DNA of 55,810 nt from Alphaproteobacteria bacterium (GTDB lineage: Bacteria > Pseudomonadota > Alphaproteobacteria > Micavibrionales > Micavibrionaceae): NCBI GenBank assembly GCA_003245575.1, contig QKCR01000088.1, positions 1 to 55,810 of the forward strand, written 5' to 3'. A program made the position numbers and the translations under genes. The notes beneath the pieces are model-generated. The model did not search any database. It had not been told where the DNA came from and saw only the letters and a program-made list of their open reading frames with translations. How positions within the stretch are numbered: position 1 is the stretch's first letter; the number at the start of each line of letters is the position of its first letter. Positions 40,910 through 49,062 of this stretch are shown here, in pieces.

Positions 40910-42112
40910 CTAGCTGCCTCTGACCTTTTTGATCGCGCGCTTTTTAGAGTTGGAGTAATCCAGTGGAGGGATAGGGCGAGCATTATCCGAAGACATATAT
41001 TCGCAAATTGCTTTCACAGCATCTTCCATCTTTGGACGTGGAATAGGGCGCTGTGCCATCTTCTCGGCTTTGAAGTGGCATAAAGCACCCAGTGCTTCAA
41101 GGTGGAACGCCTGACGTCCCAGATTGTTGAGTGGATACCACAATGTTCTATCGAACGCACGCAACCACAAGAATTGCGCAGGCGCCAAAACACCGCCTTC
41201 TTCGCGGGCCGTCAACAAGCCGCGAACAATGGCTGTGTTCTCATAGGCATGTTGGTTACATTTCGAAAGAGTTTTTCCGGACAAGTCACGGTTCTTCAAA
41301 ACTTTACGCGCTTCGCGCACGAGAGATGAATCGAGTTTTAATCCGCGACCGATCGACCAGCACTGTGCCAGTCGTCCGAGCATTTCATCAGACTCGCGTC
41401 TTTTGCGCACGGCTTTCAAACAAAATGCGGCCAGCAAAACCTGACGATCCGGAGACAAGTGCATAGGCCCGCGCCATGGCGCGCCAAGTTGTTTCATAAA
41501 GCAGCGTGAAGCCGCAGCTTCATCAACTTTTCCATCAGGGGCGGGAATGTCATTATACGCAAGCCATTCTTCAGGTCCCAAGGCTTCGGCAAAAGGAGGA
41601 AGCTCCGCAGGAACAGGGGATCCCGGTGGGCGCGGGGGTTGGTTCGCCGGATTAAAGGCGTGGAAAGGTTCAATAATCGGAAAGTTTTTTCTCTGACGAT
41701 TAATCAACGTATCCAAAGAAAGCGTCGTACGATAATGGGTCTTTGGACCTTTCATATACGCCCAGAACGCCAGAAAAATCAGGATAGCTGAAAACAAATA
41801 GCGCATCGGGGATAAGGCAGCGACGGCAATATTGTCCATCACAGTTTCATTGAGCTGCGTTTTATCAAGTTCCGAGGCCAGATCACGAATAGGACCGAGC
41901 ATTCCGATCGGGCCGTCATCACTGACAATCTCGTGATCATCGCCCAGAAAGACACTGGACACATGCATCTCTCCAACGCGCATCCAACGAACGCCGCTAC
42001 GAATATTATCTGCCTGAAAAATCCAGAGCAGGACCAGAAGACCAAAAATAACGAGGGCAAGAATCGCCCAGCCGATCGCGTTGTTATAACCACTATTTGC
42101 GTTTTCTGACAC
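40910..42112 (-). CDS. dotM: DotM/IcmP-like secretion protein
   Basis: A 400-residue inner-membrane component of the DotL coupling complex (IcmP/TrbA family). The N-terminus has a membrane helix (AIGWAILALVIFGLLVLLWI, about 13-31) and a second at about 112-130 (YLFSAILIFLAFWAYM), separated by a periplasmic loop. The C-terminal cytoplasmic domain includes EALGPEEWLAYNDIP, CFMKQLGAPW, NQHAYENTAIVRGLL and LWYPLNNLGRQAFHLEALG, the last being characteristic of the family. First gene of a four-gene minus-strand unit, about 270 bases from tRNA-Thr. Confidence 0.85.
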   Translation of the reverse strand: MSENANSGYNNAIGWAILALVIFGLLVLLWIFQADNIRSGVRWMRVGEMHVSSVFLGDDHEIVSDDGPIGMLGPIRDLASELDKTQLNETVMDNIAVAALSPMRYLFSAILIFLAFWAYMKGPKTHYRTTLSLDTLINRQRKNFPIIEPFHAFNPANQPPRPPGSPVPAELPPFAEALGPEEWLAYNDIPAPDGKVDEAAASRCFMKQLGAPWRGPMHLSPDRQVLLAAFCLKAVRKRRESDEMLGRLAQCWSIGRGLKLDSSLVREARKVLKNRDLSGKTLSKCNQHAYENTAIVRGLLTAREEGGVLAPAQFLWLRAFDRTLWYPLNNLGRQAFHLEALGALCHFKAEKMAQRPIPRPKMEDAVKAICEYMSSDNARPIPPLDYSNSKKRAIKKVRGS

Positions 42113-42381
42113 GAGCTACCGCCTAAATACTATGAAAATTACCAAGGGGCCCCGTCTAGGGGGCATTCCATGCTGAATTATTTAGCAAATTCCCCGTTAA
42201 AATGCCAGTCCAGACTATAGGTCTATAGTACATTATGAATATTTCCTGTGAATAAAAAAAGAAGTTGCACGAAACTCTTTTCAAACACGAAAAAATATGT
42301 ATTATGCCCAAACTTTCGGGGAAAACCCGAGCGGCAGTTATAAATTGCCATAATATTTAAAGCAGTATATTTTAGTGGTGT

Positions 42382-42456
42382 GCCGGCTTAGCACAGTGGT
42401 AGTGCAGCGGTTTTGTAAACCGAAGGTCGCGGGTTCAAATCCTGCAGCCGGCACCA
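42382..42456 (+). tRNA. tRNA-Thr (UGU)
   Basis: Full cloverleaf: acceptor GCCGGCT/AGCCGGC, D stem GCAC/GTGC, anticodon loop TTTGTAA giving anticodon TGT, T arm GCGGG-TTCAAAT-CCTGC, discriminator A, and encoded CCA. One mismatch (G27-A43) closes the anticodon stem. Confidence 0.95.
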
Positions 42457-42491
42457 TTAAAAAATCCCCCGTTTGGGGGATTTTTTAATGG
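42454..42491. terminator. Terminator fused to the tRNA 3' end
   Basis: A perfect inverted repeat with 17-base arms, CCATTAAAAAATCCCCC and its complement, around GTTT. The left arm begins with the CCA of the tRNA. It can terminate transcription in both directions. Confidence 0.85.
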
Positions 42492-42522
42492 TCTGGTCTG
42501 AAAGACTGACCCGCAAGCTATA

Positions 42523-42909
42523 TCACTCCTCATAATTCTCGCGGTTTTTATGGATTTCGGCCCCGTGCTGTTGTGACCAGTCGGACAAGGCATCAACGGG
42601 CTTTTTAAGGGAATATCCCAGCTCGGTTAGTTCATATTCCACGCGTGGCGGCACTTCGGCGTAAACTGTCCGCTTGATAAGGCCTGATTTCTCAAACTCG
42701 CGCAAATGCTTGGTTAGCTCGCGCTGGGTAATGGTCACGAGCTTCTTTTGAATCTCGCTAAATCTTAAAGGACTCCCTTGGGCATGGGCCAGAGTATAGA
42801 GAATCTTGACCGACCATTTATTGGCAATCAGCCCCAAAGCTATAAAGGCAGGGCAGACGCCATGCTCTTGATCCGGTGACTGTAAATATTTTTTTCCGCT
42901 GATACCCAT
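42523..42909 (-). CDS. HxlR-family transcriptional regulator
   Basis: A 128-residue winged-helix regulator. Conserved HxlR pattern: HGVCPAFIALGLIANKWSVKIL, with the family's N-terminal Cys that often senses electrophiles or oxidants, then RFSEIQKKLVTITQRELTKHL (recognition helix) and VEYELTELGYSLKKPVDALSDW. Divergent from the yceI gene, so it probably controls the yceI / flavodoxin pair and itself from the 154-base gap (inference). Confidence 0.9.
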   Translation of the reverse strand: MGISGKKYLQSPDQEHGVCPAFIALGLIANKWSVKILYTLAHAQGSPLRFSEIQKKLVTITQRELTKHLREFEKSGLIKRTVYAEVPPRVEYELTELGYSLKKPVDALSDWSQQHGAEIHKNRENYEE

Positions 42910-43063
42910 TGAAAAACCTCATTAATATACAAAAAGATACTTAGTGTTTTAAAATAGCCTTCTTCCCAATCCGTACAAGTGAAATATATCCTTTTTCAAA
43001 GAAAGCAAACCAAAATGCGTAACCCTCGAACCCGAACCCGAATTAAAATTTAGGAGAATTGAC

Positions 43064-43648
43064 ATGAAGAAGACATTACTCGCGACAGCCGCCGCCGCTC
43101 TCGTCCTGACAGGATCAGCAACCGCGAGCTTTGCCGCATCGGAAACTTTTGTACTCGACCCGAACCATACCAATGTGGTCTGGCACGCAAATCATTTTGG
43201 GTTCTCCACCCCATCAGGAAAATTTGCAGACGTGTCCGGTAAAATCATGCTCGATGAAGCAGCGCCTCAAGACGCATCAGTCGAAGTTTTAGTAAAAACA
43301 GGTAGCATCGTAACAGGCATTGAAAAATTCAACGAACATTTGATGTCCAAAGACTTCTTTAATGTCGCAGAATTCCCTGAAGCAAAATTTGTCAGCAAAT
43401 CCGTCGAGATGACAGGCGACAAAACTGCCAAAATCAATGGGGAATTGACCATGTTGGGGCAGACACATCCTCTAACATTGGATGCAACATTGAATCAAAT
43501 CGGAGAGCACCCGTTCTCTAAAAAGAAAACAGTTGGCTTTAGCGCAACGGGGACAATCAAACGCTCTGAATACGGCATGAACTATGCTATTCCGGGCGTT
43601 TCGGACGACGTGCCTTTGACCATCGAAGTCGAAGCAAGCGTTGAATAA
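43064..43648 (+). CDS. yceI: YceI-family periplasmic protein
   Basis: A 194-residue lipocalin-like protein of the YceI family, which binds isoprenoid quinone-like lipids. Signal peptide MKKTLLATAAAALVLTG with cleavage about SFAA. The mature start ETFVLDPNHTNVVWHANHFG, then GFSTPSGKFADVSGKI, EKFNEHLMSKDFF and ATGTIKRSEYGMNYA, are all standard YceI blocks. AGGAG lies seven bases before ATG. The HxlR regulator is divergent and a flavodoxin-like gene follows 44 bases on. Confidence 0.94.
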   Translation: MKKTLLATAAAALVLTGSATASFAASETFVLDPNHTNVVWHANHFGFSTPSGKFADVSGKIMLDEAAPQDASVEVLVKTGSIVTGIEKFNEHLMSKDFFNVAEFPEAKFVSKSVEMTGDKTAKINGELTMLGQTHPLTLDATLNQIGEHPFSKKKTVGFSATGTIKRSEYGMNYAIPGVSDDVPLTIEVEASVE

Positions 43649-43692
43649 ACGCACATAAAACGAAAATTAAGAAGAATGAAAGGACTACAAAA

Positions 43693-44274
43693 ATGACAAC
43701 AGTATCGATCGTGTATCACTCGGGCTATGGTCACACGGAAAAAGTGGCCGAAGCAGTTGGTGCAGGCGTGAAAGATGCAGGGGCAACATTGCACATGATT
43801 AAAGTTGGGGCAGACGGAAAAATTGCAGATGCAGAGTGGGAGTTACTCAACGCATCTGATGCAATTATCTTTGGAGCTCCGACCTACATGGGCTCTGTCT
43901 CCGGACCGTTCAAGATGTTTATGGACTCTACTTCTCGCGTGTGGATGAGTAGAGAATGGAAGGATAAATTAGCAGGAGGATTTTCTAATTCTCTGAGCAT
44001 GAGCGGTGACAAATTGACCACATTATTTCAAATGGCAATATTGGCATCTCAGCAAGGTATGATCTGGGTTTCTCAGGCAGAGCTAAACACTAGCACCTCG
44101 GAACCTGGAAAAAGTGGCGATGCGGCAAGCATTAACCGCATCGGATCGTATTTGGGCTTAATGACGCAGGCAGATAATGTCGCGCCGCAAGATTCTCCGA
44201 ATTCAGGGGATTTGAAAACCGCCGAGATGTTTGGAAAACGTATGGTTACAGCGGCAAAACGTTGGGCTGCGTAA
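43693..44274 (+). CDS. Flavodoxin-like NAD(P)H-quinone reductase (WrbA type)
   Basis: A 193-residue FMN protein. The phosphate-binding loop is YHSGYGHTEKVAEAV at about 8-22, followed by DAIIFGAPTYMGSVSGPFKMFMD, the FMN-ring loop of the WrbA/flavodoxin_2 group. It lacks the insertion of true long-chain flavodoxins. Likely reduces quinones by two electrons. Grouped with YceI and HxlR, it suggests a quinone or electrophile stress response. Confidence 0.88.
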   Translation: MTTVSIVYHSGYGHTEKVAEAVGAGVKDAGATLHMIKVGADGKIADAEWELLNASDAIIFGAPTYMGSVSGPFKMFMDSTSRVWMSREWKDKLAGGFSNSLSMSGDKLTTLFQMAILASQQGMIWVSQAELNTSTSEPGKSGDAASINRIGSYLGLMTQADNVAPQDSPNSGDLKTAEMFGKRMVTAAKRWAA

Positions 44275-44315
44275 CGTTATACCGATCAGATTTCTGAGTA
44301 AAAATATGCGTAAAG

Positions 44316-44344
44316 TAAAGGGGGATTTGTTCCCCCTTTATCTT
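44316..44344 (+). terminator. Terminator after the flavodoxin-like gene
   Basis: A perfect stem TAAAGGGGGA/TCCCCCTTTA with a five-base loop, then TCTTT. Confidence 0.7.
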
Positions 44345-44413
44345 TGGGTGGTCTTTTCGTGGCACAAGGCATGTGCTACGGTGACGTGAATAAAAAAACA
44401 ATAAGGATTTGAA

Positions 44414-45589
44414 ATGGATAGTGACATCATCATTATCGGCGCGGGTCCTGCGGGACTTAGTTTTGCACGTATTCTGGCCGACACAGGGGTACAAATTACC
44501 CTCCTTGAAAAGCAGCCCGAAAAGATATTGGCAAAACCCGATTACGATGGTCGTGAAATTGCTTTAACGCACCTGTCTCATCGCTTGATGTCCGAAACAG
44601 GAATGTGGGGCAAGATCAGTCCCAAAGATATTTCTCTGATTAAAGATGCCAAAGTCCTGAATGGGGATCTGGATAAACCGTTATTTTTCGATCACACAAA
44701 GTCAGGGAAAGAAAATCTCGGCTTTATGATCTCAAACCATCATATCCGCCGCGCAGCCTACGAAGTCTGTAAGCCGTATAAGAACATCAAGTTGCTTACA
44801 GAAAAAGAAGTCTCCGCAGTTGAAACAAACGAGGTTGGTGGAACCGTAACATTCAAAGATGGAAAAAAACTATCTGCAAAATTGATTATCGCAGCAGATA
44901 GCCGCTTCTCAGCAACCCGCCGCATGATGGGCATTTCAACCGATATGCGCGATTTCGGACGCATGTGCATCGTCTGCAAAGTCAAACTGGACCGCGATCA
45001 TGATGACACGGCCTACGAATGTTTCTTCTATGACCGTACCTTGGCAGTGTTGCCGCTCAACGGACGCTATTGCTCGGTGGTCATCACTATAGATTCAAAA
45101 GATGCCCATCTGGTTCTTGACCAATCTCCGAAAGAGTTTGGGGCAGAGTTGACCAAACGCATGGAAGGGCGCTTTGGGAATATGACGCTTGATACCAAAC
45201 TGTTCCCGTATCCGCTGGTGGGGACATTTGCCGACCGTTTCTACGCCAATCGCTATGCATTGATCGGCGATGCAGCCGTAGGGATGCATCCTGTGACGGC
45301 GCACGGATTTAATTTCGGATTAAGAGGCGCGCATACACTCGCCATGGAAATCAAGAAATTCCATGATTTGGGATTGGATATTGGTTCGGAAGAGATATTA
45401 AGAAGATACAGCGAGACACACCGCGCAGCGACCTTGCCGCTATACTTGGGAACTAACGCACTGGTGGGGCTATATACAAAAACAACACCGCTTGCAAAAT
45501 TGGCACGTAAAGCCTTGCTGGCTGTGGGGCAACATCTCCCGCCTGCAAAGCGGATTATTATGAACCAACTGACTGAGGCCGCATCCTAA
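44414..45589 (+). CDS. ubiM: FAD-dependent ubiquinone hydroxylase, UbiM-like
   Basis: A 391-residue flavoprotein monooxygenase of the UbiH/F/I/M group, hydroxylating the ubiquinone ring. The FAD dinucleotide motif IIIIGAGPAGLSFARILADTG is at about 5-25. The second FAD motif YALIGDAAVGMHPVTAHGFNFGL is near 275-297, and the DG-like motif is in LIIAADSRFSATRR. The PVTAHGFNFGLRGAHTLA form is that of UbiM, the 5-hydroxylase variant found in some alphaproteobacteria. UbiH or UbiF function cannot be excluded. Its stop overlaps the mbfA start (TAATG). Confidence 0.85.
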   Translation: MDSDIIIIGAGPAGLSFARILADTGVQITLLEKQPEKILAKPDYDGREIALTHLSHRLMSETGMWGKISPKDISLIKDAKVLNGDLDKPLFFDHTKSGKENLGFMISNHHIRRAAYEVCKPYKNIKLLTEKEVSAVETNEVGGTVTFKDGKKLSAKLIIAADSRFSATRRMMGISTDMRDFGRMCIVCKVKLDRDHDDTAYECFFYDRTLAVLPLNGRYCSVVITIDSKDAHLVLDQSPKEFGAELTKRMEGRFGNMTLDTKLFPYPLVGTFADRFYANRYALIGDAAVGMHPVTAHGFNFGLRGAHTLAMEIKKFHDLGLDIGSEEILRRYSETHRAATLPLYLGTNALVGLYTKTTPLAKLARKALLAVGQHLPPAKRIIMNQLTEAAS

Positions 45590-46545
45590 TGAAACGTATT
45601 ACCGATCTGACCGAACAAGAAATTCTGGCACTTGCAATTACCAGCGAGGAAGAAGATTCCCAGATTTACATGAGCTTTGCCAACCGCTTGCGCAATGACT
45701 ATCCCTCAACCGCGCAAATGTTTGAGGATATGGCCGCCGAAGAGCAAGAGCATAAAAACATGCTGCTTGACATGTTTGGCAAACGTTTCGGCGGACGTTT
45801 ACCGTATATTACCCGTCAGGACGTGCGTGGATTTATGAAACGTAATCCGATCTGGCTGATGGAAAATATGCGCATTGATGAAGTGCGCCAACAGGCTGAA
45901 CTGATGGAGATTGAGGCGTCTACTTATTACTCCAAAGCCGCACAACAGGCGCAAGACGTGGATATTCGAAAACTGCTGGGGGACTTGGCACTGGCCGAGC
46001 GCGGTCACGAAGCCAAAGCCATCGAGATCGAACGTAAAAATGTCTCGGACGCAGAACGTGAAGAAGAGGGTGAGATTTCAAAGCGCCTCTTCGTTTTACA
46101 AGTTGTGCAACCAGGATTGGCGGGGCTGATTGACGGCTCTGTTTCAACCCTCGCGCCTATTTTTGCCGCCGCGTTTGCTACGCATAATTCTCATGACGCG
46201 TTTCTTGTGGGGCTTGCCGCGTCCTTGGGGGCAGGGATCAGTATGGGATTAACTGAGGCAATGTCCGATGACGGCGCGATCACAGGGCGTGGAAGTCCAT
46301 GGCTGCGCGGTGTTGTGTGTGGTGTCATGACAGCGATCGGCGGTCTGGGGCACACCTTGCCGTATCTGATTTCCGATTTCTGGACGGCAACACTTGTGGC
46401 CGCTGTTCTCGTCGCCATAGAGCTGATTGCCATTTCATGGATACGTTGGAAATATATGGACACGCCGATTGTTTCGGCAATGGTGCAAGTCCTTCTGGGG
46501 GGCGCACTGGTCTTGCTATCGGGTATTCTGATCGGAAGCGCATAG
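45589..46545 (+). CDS. mbfA: Membrane-bound ferritin-like iron exporter MbfA
   Basis: A 318-residue fusion: an N-terminal ferritin-like (rubrerythrin/Erythrin) diiron domain and a C-terminal VIT1/CCC1 membrane domain. Iron ligands are visible in TSEEEDSQIYMSFA, MAAEEQEHKNML, EIEASTYYSKAA and LAERGHEAKAIE. The membrane part starts at about 170 with VVQPGLAGLIDGSVSTLAPIF and holds about five helices (for example AASLGAGISMGLTEA). In Agrobacterium and Bradyrhizobium the homologue exports iron and protects against peroxide. Start overlaps the ubiM stop by one base. Confidence 0.92.
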   Translation: MKRITDLTEQEILALAITSEEEDSQIYMSFANRLRNDYPSTAQMFEDMAAEEQEHKNMLLDMFGKRFGGRLPYITRQDVRGFMKRNPIWLMENMRIDEVRQQAELMEIEASTYYSKAAQQAQDVDIRKLLGDLALAERGHEAKAIEIERKNVSDAEREEEGEISKRLFVLQVVQPGLAGLIDGSVSTLAPIFAAAFATHNSHDAFLVGLAASLGAGISMGLTEAMSDDGAITGRGSPWLRGVVCGVMTAIGGLGHTLPYLISDFWTATLVAAVLVAIELIAISWIRWKYMDTPIVSAMVQVLLGGALVLLSGILIGSA

Positions 46546-46616
46546 AGTGAAACATATTGACATATTGCGGAATGAGCATTAGACCTAAATGATATTCAAG
46601 TTTAGGGAGTAAAAAT

Positions 46617-46856
46617 ATGGCGATGACACCGAACGGTTATCCGGAACATAATCCGTTGTCTGTAAAAAGAGAACTGGCTGATTTAGCGACTAGAAATGTC
46701 GGACAAAAACTACATTTGGCATTTTGTGAAGCACGTATGGGCAAGGTGGGTGAATCATGTGCAAGCGTTTACGCAGCCGGTCAAATGGCAGCTCATGCAT
46801 TAAGACGAAAAACATCTGTCGTCTTACTTGCAATGGGACAAGCACTTGATAAATAA
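46617..46856 (+). CDS. 79-residue hypothetical protein
   Basis: Not recognised. AGGGAGT lies about six bases upstream of the ATG, a good site. The protein is soluble, with a helical Ala/Arg-rich C-terminal half (YAAGQMAAHALRRKTSVVLLAMGQALDK) and two cysteines. A terminator lies just past the stop. Gene-like start and end signals support it more than any similarity. Confidence 0.6.
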   Translation: MAMTPNGYPEHNPLSVKRELADLATRNVGQKLHLAFCEARMGKVGESCASVYAAGQMAAHALRRKTSVVLLAMGQALDK

Positions 46857-46884
46857 AAAAAGCCGCTGTAAAGCGGCTTTAATT
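46857..46884. terminator. Bidirectional terminator between the 79-residue gene and hflC
   Basis: The stem AAAGCCGC/GCGGCTTT with a six-base loop is flanked by A on the left and TTT on the right. The minus-strand side has the stronger T run, so it mainly ends hflKC. Confidence 0.85.
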
Positions 46885-46903
46885 TTGTCTCGGGCTAGGA
46901 TGC

Positions 46904-47770
46904 TTATTTCATCTTGTCCTTGAAGTAATCGAGAACCTCGCTGTTCGGGGAGATCAGCAATGTTGTATCAGGATTACCCAAAGAGTTTTTGTAAGCTTCG
47001 AGAGAACGATAGAAAGCATAGAATTTCGGGTCTTGTCCAAAGGCCTGACCATAAATCTCGATAGCTTTCTTGTCACCTTGACCGCGGGAAATCTCGGCGT
47101 CACGCTTGGCTTCCGCTAACAGAACGGTACGTTCTTTGTCGGCTTTGGAACGGATTTCAATGGAAAGCTGTTCACCTTCTGCGCGGGCTTCACGGGCTTC
47201 ACGCTCACGTTCTGAACGCATCCGCTCGAATGTGGCTTGGGTGACCTGTTCAGGAAGATCAGCACGAACGATACGGACGTCCACAACTTCAATTCCGAAA
47301 CGTTTGGCTTCTTCATTCACAATAGATTGAATGTTTTCCATCAGGGAATCCCGCTTTGCAGAAAGAATATCCTGCAAGGTAGCTTTACCCATGGTCGAAC
47401 GCAAAGCCGAGTTAATCACTGTATGAAGGCGTTGCTGCGCTGAGTTCTCGGTATTCAAAGTCTTCAAGAACAACAGCATATCTGTAATGCGATAACGGGC
47501 AAAACTGTCAACAACCAAACGCTTCTGATCGGCAAGCAAGACTTCTTCAGACGGCGGATCAACATTCAGAATACGTTTTTCAAACGCGCGAATATTGTCG
47601 ACCAACGGAACTTTGAAATGAAGACCCGGTTCGGTGATTTGAACTTTAGGATCACCGAAACGCAAGACAATCACTTGCTGACCTTCGGTTACAGTAAAGA
47701 TCGCCGAGTTAATCAGGACAAAGACGAACACAACAGCTGTTAACAGCCCTAGGATTTTGACATCACTCAT
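46904..47770 (-). CDS. hflC: Protease regulator HflC
   Basis: SPFH/prohibitin membrane protein forming the HflKC cage around FtsH. 288 residues with one N-terminal helix (LGLLTAVVFVFVLINSAIF) and the SPFH domain (QVIVLRFGDPKVQITEPGLHFKVP, split here as IVLRFGDP and EPGLHFKVP). A charged helical region, EREREAREARAEGEQLSIE, and a late FYAFYRSLEAYKNSL match HflC. It starts 21 bases after hflK. Confidence 0.95.
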   Translation of the reverse strand: MSDVKILGLLTAVVFVFVLINSAIFTVTEGQQVIVLRFGDPKVQITEPGLHFKVPLVDNIRAFEKRILNVDPPSEEVLLADQKRLVVDSFARYRITDMLLFLKTLNTENSAQQRLHTVINSALRSTMGKATLQDILSAKRDSLMENIQSIVNEEAKRFGIEVVDVRIVRADLPEQVTQATFERMRSEREREAREARAEGEQLSIEIRSKADKERTVLLAEAKRDAEISRGQGDKKAIEIYGQAFGQDPKFYAFYRSLEAYKNSLGNPDTTLLISPNSEVLDYFKDKMK

Positions 47771-47791
47771 TCTTATCTCTCCGACATTCTC

Positions 47792-48973
47792 TTACTGGGC
47801 CGCAACCGCAGGAGCACTGCGGACGCTGGTTTTAGTTTCGTTTAAAGGCAGGAACGGTAAAACATTTCCGTTTTCATTGCTCATGACAACGGTCTTGGCG
47901 TTTTTCAACACCTGTTCCATGGTCTCAAGATACATACGTTCTGCGGTAACATCCTTGGCACTTTTATATGCGGAATAAACCTGATCGAAACGTTTGGCGT
48001 CCCCTGTTGCGCGGGACACAACTTCTTGTGCATACGCATCAGCATCCTGACGCAGCTTCTCGGCTTCCCCTTTGGCACGCGGGATAATATCATTACGATA
48101 GGCTTCCGCGAGGTTCTTTAACTCTTCTTTTTTCTGGCGTGCACGTTGAACTTCGTTAAACGCATCGACAACAGCCGCAGGCGGATCAACCTTTTGCAGC
48201 TGGACGTTGTTGATGGTGACACCGGCATGATATTCATCCAGCAGTTTTTGCATCAAAGCTTTGGCATCTGTCTGGATTTTGGTCCGGGCATCTGTCAAAG
48301 CAGGTTGGATGTTGGTTTGCCCGATAATCTCGCGCATGGTGCTGGCGGCAACCATCTCGATCGTGTCCTCAGGGTCGCGAATAGAATACAGATAGTCTTT
48401 CGCATCCTGAATACGCCACAACACAACAAAGTTGATGTCGACGATATTCTCGTCTCCTGTCAACATCAGGCTTTCATGCCCGCCGTTAGATGTCTTGGAA
48501 GACGGATAGTCGGAAGACGAAGAATATCCGATATGGATACGACGTTCCGTTGTAACATCAACGATCTGGACAGATTGGATAGGCCAAGGCGCGCGCCATT
48601 TGATACCGGGAACTTCATCGGTTCTGGTATATTTGCCGAAAGTCAGGACAACGCCGTTCTGGTTAGGCTGAACAAAGTAAATCCCGCTCAACATCCAAGC
48701 CGCTGCAATCAACAAAACCGCAAAAACAGCCAGTTTGCCGAATCCGAACCCGCCGGCATGGGAAGGCGGGAGCATACCGCCGAAATTCTGTCTCAGCTTA
48801 TGAATCATTTGTTCGAAGTTTATATCGTCATCGGAATTCGGTCCGCGGCCCCAATCAGGGCGTTGGTTATGACCGCGTGTCCGGTCTTCGTTCTGGGGTG
48901 ATCCCCACGGATTTTTACGGGGTTTTTGGTCGCGATGGTCTTCTTGATCGTCATCGTTACTATTCCAGGGCAT
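47792..48973 (-). CDS. hflK: Protease regulator HflK
   Basis: Partner of HflC. About 393 residues. The ATG at 48973 has GAGGA upstream (the alternative at 48988 is TTG). It begins with an Asp/Arg/Gly-rich cytoplasmic segment (MPWNSNDDDQEDHRDQKPRK), then a membrane helix at about 85-105 (LAVFAVLLIAAAWMLSGIYF), and the SPFH domain with QNGVVLTFGKYTRTDEVPG and IQKVDPPAAVVDAFNEVQRA-like text (seen as LQKVDPPAAVVDAFNEVQ). Divergent from the mrp gene with an 89-base gap. Confidence 0.95.
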   Translation of the reverse strand: MPWNSNDDDQEDHRDQKPRKNPWGSPQNEDRTRGHNQRPDWGRGPNSDDDINFEQMIHKLRQNFGGMLPPSHAGGFGFGKLAVFAVLLIAAAWMLSGIYFVQPNQNGVVLTFGKYTRTDEVPGIKWRAPWPIQSVQIVDVTTERRIHIGYSSSSDYPSSKTSNGGHESLMLTGDENIVDINFVVLWRIQDAKDYLYSIRDPEDTIEMVAASTMREIIGQTNIQPALTDARTKIQTDAKALMQKLLDEYHAGVTINNVQLQKVDPPAAVVDAFNEVQRARQKKEELKNLAEAYRNDIIPRAKGEAEKLRQDADAYAQEVVSRATGDAKRFDQVYSAYKSAKDVTAERMYLETMEQVLKNAKTVVMSNENGNVLPFLPLNETKTSVRSAPAVAAQ

Positions 48974-49062
48974 AAAATCGGTCCTCAACTATATATTAGA
49001 CAATATCTTCTAGACATTAATGCTTTTTGAGGTAAAAACAACACAGAAACGGAGTTTATCTA

